This document shows, one piece after another, positions 51,691-53,974 of a stretch of DNA of 53,974 nucleotides; position 1 is the stretch's first letter; every line of letters begins with the position of its first letter. The translations under genes and the position numbers were made by a program. The notes under the pieces were generated by a model, which saw nothing but the letters and a program-made list of their open reading frames with translations, was not told where the DNA came from and ran no database searches. Origin of the DNA: Phycisphaeraceae bacterium (GTDB lineage: Bacteria; Planctomycetota; Phycisphaerae; Phycisphaerales; UBA1924); the NCBI GenBank assembly GCA_019636565.1, contig JAHBXG010000027.1, positions 1 through 53,974 of the forward strand. The letters are read 5' to 3'.

Positions 51691-52023
51691 ATGCCCACCA
51701 CACCCGGCGGCGTCGAAATTGAGGAAATCACCCTAGGAGACGGCGACGTCGCTTCGCTCGATTCCATCGTCATTGTCCACTATCACGGCACGCTCAAGTC
51801 AAGCGGAAAGGTCTTCGATTCAACTCAGGGCGGCAGCCCGATCGAGTTTCCGCTCGAAGACCTCATCAAGGGATGGCAAGAAGGCATCCCGGGAATGAAG
51901 ATCGGTGGAAAGCGCAAACTCACGATTCCCTGGGGCCTCGCCTATGGGGCCGCAGGCGCTCCCCCGGACATCCCGCCCAAGGCGGATCTGGTCTTTGAGA
52001 TCGAACTCGTCGACCTGAAGTGA
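51691..52023 (+). CDS. FKBP-type peptidyl-prolyl isomerase, cytoplasmic
   Basis: ATG 51691 (MPTTPGGVEIEEITLG); 110 residues, a single FKBP domain with no signal peptide. IVHYHGTLKSSGKVFDSTQGG, LEDLIKGWQEGIPGMKIGGKRKLTIPWGLAYGAAGAPPDIPPKADLVFEIEL are very close to the domain of the upstream lipoprotein, so the two are tandem duplicates. Aromatic and Asp residues of the FK506 pocket are visible. Its TGA shares one base with the next ATG. Confidence 0.9.
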   Translation: MPTTPGGVEIEEITLGDGDVASLDSIVIVHYHGTLKSSGKVFDSTQGGSPIEFPLEDLIKGWQEGIPGMKIGGKRKLTIPWGLAYGAAGAPPDIPPKADLVFEIELVDLK

Positions 52024-53441
52024 TGCACGATTCGGATTCTCCGAAACAAAGTGGCCCGACCGCTGAGCCCACCGCTTGGTGGGCTCACGCGGCTGTTCGC
52101 GTCGGGTCCTATGCGGGAAGCCTCGCGATCGTGCTCTACGGGACGATTGCAAGCTACCGCATCATGACGGGTCCCGAGCCGCTCGCTCGCCGGCATCGCG
52201 ATTTTTACGAGTTCTTCAGCGGCGCCGAAGCGCTGGTGAAGGGCACCGATGTTTTTGCCGCCGGTGACCTCGGCTACATCTACCCGCCCTTGCTCGCAAC
52301 GCTGCTGATGCCGCTCGTGAGACTCGGCCTTGAGGGCGCTGCGTTCGTCTGGCTCATCATCAACATGTTCATGCTGGCGTACGCCGCATGGCTGGGGGGT
52401 TGGACAGTTGCGAGTCGGCTGGGTGTGCCGAAGGCCGCACCGATCGTCACGTTCATCGGTCTTGCGCTCCTCGCCGACAAATTGTTCGGCGACATGAAGA
52501 TGCAGCAGTCCAACATCCTGATGCTCACGTGCTGGGTCATCGGCATGTGGGGATTGGGGCGGCACTGGCTCATTTCGGGCCTGGCGCTCGGGTTTGGTTT
52601 CAGCATCAAGTACTTGCCGATCGTCGCGCTGCCTTACTTCGCTGTGCGTGGCCGCCTGAGACATGTCGCCGGCCTCATCGCCGGCGTGGCGTTCTGGGCC
52701 ATGATCCCCGCGGCATTCATCGGCTGGCAGATGAACACCGATCTCTGGCGCGGAGCAACCTCTGGCCTGATCCACGCGGGCGATGGCGGTTGGCAGACCG
52801 AAGCGGGCCGTGCGCGAGTGATGAACACCCGCGAATACGGCATCTCGATCACCACCGCGATCGTTCGGACGGCGGATTCGATCGGACAGCCGAAATTGGG
52901 AATGCCGATCGCAGCGATGCTGATGGGTGCGACGTTTCTTGCCGCGTGGTGGGTGTATCGCCGCAATCAGCAGCCGATGTGGCTCGGACGATGGGGGGGC
53001 GGCGAAGAAGCCCGATGGCCCGTGCTGTTGGTTGAGTGGACCGGTCTCATCGTCGCGGCGCTGGCGTTCTCACCTCAAACCAATTCACGCCACCTCGTGC
53101 ACGCCATGCCACTGGGCTTCCTGATCGGTGCGGTCATCATCACCGGCAAGAGTCACACAACGAGGAGACTTGGCATCGCCGCCGCGGCAATCTGGTGGCT
53201 GGGCATGGTTCTCCCACCTTCGATCCCGTCGCTGCAGGACGCGGTGTGGGTGTGGAGACGAGCATCCGGCTCCTGCATCTGCATGATCATCGCGTGGTTG
53301 ATGACGGCCAACGCGGTGCTTCGAGATTGGAATCAGACCCGGAAGATCGATCCCAACTTCTTGCCGAGCAAGATCGACGCCGAGAAGAGCGTGACGGTCA
53401 ACAACGCCATCCCCCAGACACCCATCGCGCTGGCAATGTAG
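52023..53441 (+). CDS. GT87/DUF2029-type polytopic membrane glycosyltransferase
   Basis: ATG 52023 overlaps the FKBP stop by one base; a GTG three bases upstream is an alternative; 472 residues. About ten hydrophobic helices are visible. The luminal loop after the first helix has the acidic RRHRDFYEFFSGAEALVKGTDVF and YIYPPLLATLLMPL, the usual GT87 (DUF2029) signature, with GDMKMQQSNILML and GFGFSIKYLPIVALPYF later. It would use a polyprenyl-phosphate sugar. The final about 35 residues (RKIDPNFLPSKID onward) lie opposite the ABC permease and may not be conserved. Confidence 0.82.
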   Translation: MHDSDSPKQSGPTAEPTAWWAHAAVRVGSYAGSLAIVLYGTIASYRIMTGPEPLARRHRDFYEFFSGAEALVKGTDVFAAGDLGYIYPPLLATLLMPLVRLGLEGAAFVWLIINMFMLAYAAWLGGWTVASRLGVPKAAPIVTFIGLALLADKLFGDMKMQQSNILMLTCWVIGMWGLGRHWLISGLALGFGFSIKYLPIVALPYFAVRGRLRHVAGLIAGVAFWAMIPAAFIGWQMNTDLWRGATSGLIHAGDGGWQTEAGRARVMNTREYGISITTAIVRTADSIGQPKLGMPIAAMLMGATFLAAWWVYRRNQQPMWLGRWGGGEEARWPVLLVEWTGLIVAALAFSPQTNSRHLVHAMPLGFLIGAVIITGKSHTTRRLGIAAAAIWWLGMVLPPSIPSLQDAVWVWRRASGSCICMIIAWLMTANAVLRDWNQTRKIDPNFLPSKIDAEKSVTVNNAIPQTPIALAM

Positions 53442-53974
53442 ACGCCGTCTCCCAGGCGCTCGGTGAACGCGAAAATGGCCTTGGTCAGCGGATATTGGTG
53501 TTTCTGTTGCGCGAGAAGCATGGAGTCAGAAACCTCCAGCATCGAGAAACTGAAGACCAGCATGCCGCCGGCGATCAGATTGGCCATGATCAGCGGCACA
53601 ATGACTCGCCGGACCGCAGTCAAGCGGGAAGCGCCAAGGTTGACAGCCGCTTCCTCGAGTTCGCCGCTGGTTTGCTCCAGGCCAGCCACGGTGGAACGAA
53701 CGATGTAGGGCAAACGCCGGATTGCATATGCCGCGATCAGCAGCGGCACGGGGTTCGGATTCGCTGCGAGCACGCTGACGAAGTCACCCAGCGGCCCCTC
53801 CTTGCCGAACGGCCAGCGCAGACTCATGGCGACATAACCAAAGGCCATGACGAGACCCGGCACGGCGAGAGGCAGCATGCAGAGCGCGTCGAGCACGGCT
53901 CGCCCCTTGATCGTCGTCCGCACCACCAGGTACGCGATCACCACACCCGCCACCATGCTGATCAGCATCGCGGC
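53333..53974 (-). CDS. ABC transporter permease, Fe(III)-type, 3' half (partial)
   Basis: The frame is open to the right edge, so the 5' part is missing; 213 codons are visible. Several membrane helices (MLISMVAGVVIAYLVV, LCMLPLAVPGLVMAFGYVAM) and the EAA loop ELEEAAVNLGASRLTAVRRVIVPLI show a BPD-type inner-membrane permease, of the two-domain FbpB/ThiP-like branch. It would partner with a substrate-binding protein such as the one at 1787-2866, but that pairing cannot be shown from here. Its 3' end overlaps the convergent glycosyltransferase by 109 bases. Confidence 0.86.
   Translation of the reverse strand, partial: AAMLISMVAGVVIAYLVVRTTIKGRAVLDALCMLPLAVPGLVMAFGYVAMSLRWPFGKEGPLGDFVSVLAANPNPVPLLIAAYAIRRLPYIVRSTVAGLEQTSGELEEAAVNLGASRLTAVRRVIVPLIMANLIAGGMLVFSFSMLEVSDSMLLAQQKHQYPLTKAIFAFTERLGDGVYIASAMGVWGMALLTVTLFSASILLGKKLGSIFRV

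Overview
The window looks like chromosomal DNA of a GC-rich planctomycete, most likely from the Phycisphaerae. That placement is an inference. It rests on a PEP-CTERM-like secreted protein ending VPSPGTAS...RRRRR, a TTG/GTG-rich start-codon style, many lipoproteins, a large coiled-coil membrane protein of a type I associate with planctomycetes, and the mix of peptidoglycan, Pho-regulon-like and metal-homeostasis genes. I found no rRNA, no convincing tRNA, no CRISPR array and no intact insertion sequence. This is mostly ordinary housekeeping and envelope DNA with a few odd corners.

Layout. 1-5341 (minus strand): a run of envelope genes (lipoprotein, coiled-coil membrane protein, iron-type ABC substrate-binding lipoprotein, and a secreted protein that runs off the left edge). 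5410-8291 (plus): a MOSC protein overlapping a tRNA-dihydrouridine synthase, then a DUF481 outer-membrane barrel. 8336-11751 (minus): phoH followed by a 7TM-HD (PgpH-like) phosphodiesterase. 11877-16364: a small lipoprotein, a PhoR/PhoB-like two-component pair, and a divergent OprP/OprO-type porin behind a roughly 510-base, hairpin-rich leader. 16684-21927 (plus): glycosyltransferase, BshC-like protein, SPFH protein, RlmN. 21924-26492: PdxH, DnaB with an SSB-like tail, MgtC, an S1/P1-type nuclease and an orphan. 26750-35857: PEP-CTERM protein, GpsA, a P1B-type ATPase with a CPS motif, MgtE, a BshB1-type deacetylase, a lipoprotein, a SpoIID-like protein and an orphan. 36041-41510 (plus): QueA, DUF1223, MurA, a cysteine-less tandem thioredoxin-fold protein, TrmL. 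41522-45736 (minus): mntH-mntR behind a 20-bp palindromic operator, an isolated atpG, and a GT4 glycosyltransferase. 45937-49711 (minus): phenylalanine hydroxylase with a leader holding a 33-codon ORF and an intrinsic terminator, an amidohydrolase, a DUF2470-like protein, and a 17-codon lysine-rich ORF followed by a structured RNA-like stretch. 49886-53974: a small membrane protein, a mini-lipoprotein related to the N terminus of the next gene, two tandem FKBP isomerases, a GT87-type membrane glycosyltransferase, and the 3' half of an iron-type ABC permease.

Genes that probably work together: PhoR/PhoB with the anion porin (phosphate response); MntR with MntH (manganese); MgtC and MgtE (magnesium); the BshC-like and BshB1-type proteins (possible bacillithiol-like thiol synthesis); MurA, SpoIID and the glycosyltransferases (cell envelope); PhoH and PgpH (RNA metabolism and cyclic-di-AMP). 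The best candidates for something undescribed are the two short-ORF/structured-RNA loci at about 46921-47393 and 49459-49711, and the mini-lipoprotein/FKBP pair at 50573-51665.
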